This document shows positions 6,136-7,341 of a DNA stretch of 7,341 bases, in pieces. Numbering within the stretch: position 1 is the stretch's first letter; each line of letters opens with the position of its first letter. Location of the stretch: positions 1-7,341 of the forward strand of contig JAUXBJ010000072.1 in assembly GCA_030619425.1 (NCBI GenBank), read 5' to 3'. Below the pieces are notes generated by a model. The model made no database searches and was not told the DNA's origin. It worked only from the letters and a program-made list of their open reading frames with translations. Origin of the DNA: a bacterium (GTDB taxonomy: Bacteria; Zixibacteria; MSB-5A5; GN15; FEB-12). The translations under genes and the position numbers were made by a program.

Positions 6136-7341
6136 ATGGGCGAAGAAGAAAAACAAGCTCAGCCGCAGCCGGCCGAAGCAGCAGAGGCGAAGCCGGCAGC
6201 AGAAAAGGTCTCTGACGAGGAATTCGCGTCGATTCTGAGTGATTCCTTCGGAGATTTCAAGAAACTGGCCAACCTGTTGCCGTCGTTCAAGACCGCCGAC
6301 GGCGACTTGGTCCGGGGGATCGAGTGGCTCGACCCCAAGAAGGATTTTCAGCGCAAGGAGTTCCTGACCAAGAAGGACTTTGCCGTTCAGCGCAAACTTC
6401 TGGGTGAGAGGCTTAAGCTCTGGGTGCAGTATTTGTCTCAGAGCGACAACTTAGACGAGGTTCGCAAGTCTCTTAGCGAGCAGTCGGCTAAGCTGGAGAC
6501 CAATCTGGAAAAGAACATGAAGAAGGTGCACCAGGGCAGTCGCGAACTCGAGACGACCTACCGTGGGATTGACAAGTTCTTTGCCAACGCACAGCTGGAA
6601 CCGGACGAGAAAGTCAATGCCTGGTTCGCCAACGTCAGTGCGGAGGAATTGACCGACCCGGACGACAAAGAGAAGTTTGAAGAAGTCTCAAAGGCGGTGG
6701 CCGAACTCTACCGCGAGTGGAGCATCAAAGAGTGTTTCTCTATGGCCGTGATACCGGGCTATCTGGGCAGTGTTGAGAATATCGACAACGTGGCTCGCCA
6801 ACTGGGCCTGCCCAACAAGGTTCACGTCATGACCGACCTGCCGAACTTCGAGAGTTTCGAAGAGGTCATGGAGATGCTTGACGATCCAAACTACGCCAAC
6901 ATGCCGGGAATCGATGACTACAAGCAGTACGTGTCGGTGTTCGCCAACTATTTACAAGCCCGAAGCGCCAACCAGTACGAGGACGAGGACATGTGGATCC
7001 CACCGTCGGCCTCCGTGGCCGGCATGATGTATAAGGGTGACACCACAGCCGGGATGCAACAGCCATCGGCCGGGTTCAAGTACGGCAAGATCGCCGATGC
7101 CAAGTACATTCGTTTCAAAGCCAATCAGCCGGACGCCAGCAAGATCAACGAGAAAGGCGTCAACCCGCTGGTCAGTTTTGAGGGCTCGGCGGTGGCTATG
7201 GGCGCTGCGACGCTGTTCACCAAGGAGACGTTCAACGTCTACTCTATTCGTCGCACCTACGACTACGTTTACAAAACGCTGCGCAACTACCTGAACAAAC
7301 AGACGTTCAGTGTGATCGACCAGAAATTCGTCGACACCATG
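6136..7341 (+). CDS. tssC: TssC-like large sheath subunit of the T6SS, divergent (partial at 3' end)
   Basis: 402 residues are visible and the frame is still open at the last base. ATG 6136 follows GAGGT at 6122-6126 with 9-base spacing. TssC (VipB) forms the body of the contractile sheath with TssB. Residues 1-23 are an Ala/Pro/Glu-rich tail, then a helix at ~25-45; this is where ClpV binds TssC in known systems. E-L-E-T-T-Y-R-G-I-D at ~137-146 corresponds to the L-E-x-x-W-R-G-L motif of TssC. S-F-E-E-V-M-E-M at ~240-247 and the Y-K-Q-Y-V region match the S-F-E-E-L ... Y segment of the family. PPSASVAG at 289-296 and N-P-L-V-S-F-E-G at 343-350 recall the common core of contractile sheaths, including phage tail sheaths. 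R-R-T-Y-D-Y-V-Y-K-T-L-R-N-Y-L near 373-385 parallels the R-F-A-H-Y-L helix. Several standard TssC signatures are missing or very altered, so it is a distant member; the TssB-like neighbour supports the call. Confidence 0.75.
   Translation, partial: MGEEEKQAQPQPAEAAEAKPAAEKVSDEEFASILSDSFGDFKKLANLLPSFKTADGDLVRGIEWLDPKKDFQRKEFLTKKDFAVQRKLLGERLKLWVQYLSQSDNLDEVRKSLSEQSAKLETNLEKNMKKVHQGSRELETTYRGIDKFFANAQLEPDEKVNAWFANVSAEELTDPDDKEKFEEVSKAVAELYREWSIKECFSMAVIPGYLGSVENIDNVARQLGLPNKVHVMTDLPNFESFEEVMEMLDDPNYANMPGIDDYKQYVSVFANYLQARSANQYEDEDMWIPPSASVAGMMYKGDTTAGMQQPSAGFKYGKIADAKYIRFKANQPDASKINEKGVNPLVSFEGSAVAMGAATLFTKETFNVYSIRRTYDYVYKTLRNYLNKQTFSVIDQKFVDTM

Noticed and set aside
5671..7341. Extracellular contractile injection system or phage tail cluster instead of a T6SS
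   Set aside because: Those use sheath proteins without a separate TssB-type partner and a different AAA+ ATPase. Here a two-protein sheath follows a ClpV-type ATPase, although the large subunit is divergent enough to keep the question partly open.

Overview
This window reads as part of a type VI secretion system (T6SS) locus. Every gene lies on the + strand, and the window begins and ends inside genes. Base composition is moderately GC-rich, and there are good Shine-Dalgarno sites ahead of the later genes. The gene before the promoter appears to carry a signal peptide, possibly that of a lipoprotein, which together with the T6SS points to a diderm bacterium. The sheath genes are divergent: the TssB-like protein is short and lacks the usual proteobacterial N-terminal strand, and the TssC-like protein is only recognisable by pattern. 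FlgD-type Ig modules like the one in the cargo candidate are common in environmental FCB-type lineages. I therefore lean towards a non-proteobacterial environmental lineage, but the sequence alone does not fix the taxon.

Layout. (1) Bases 1-369 are the 3' end of a gene whose last ~70 residues look like the small beta-sandwich extension often found on T6SS spike, PAAR and carrier proteins. (2) Bases 397-1908 encode a 503-residue protein without a signal peptide. It has an Ig-like module and a C-terminal zinc-protease signature (HETGH, then a GIMDSG Met-turn), so it is a candidate secreted effector. (3) Bases 1901-2905 overlap it by 8 bases and encode a protein with an export signal, possibly a lipoprotein. 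Its domain resembles an NTR/TIMP-like fold and its C-terminus is helical; it is a candidate immunity protein. (4) Bases 2906-3091 hold a weak hairpin, a near-consensus sigma70-type promoter (TTGACT, 18 bp, TATAAT) and a perfect 9-bp palindrome in the predicted leader. (5) Bases 3092-5640 encode a ClpV/ClpB-like double AAA+ ATPase split cleanly into two proteins inside the middle coiled-coil domain. They are joined by an ATGA overlap with its own ribosome binding site. (6) Bases 5671-6111 encode a TssB-like small sheath subunit. (7) Bases 6136-7341 encode most of a TssC-like large sheath subunit, which runs off the end.

How the parts would work together: TssB and TssC form the contractile sheath, and the ClpV pair would disassemble contracted sheath for reuse. 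The upstream genes look like a spike-linked carrier, a toxin and its protector. The promoter at 2975-3004 would drive the recycling ATPase and sheath genes as one operon, apart from the cargo genes upstream. The two most unusual points are the clean two-gene ClpV and the protease/exported-protein pair.
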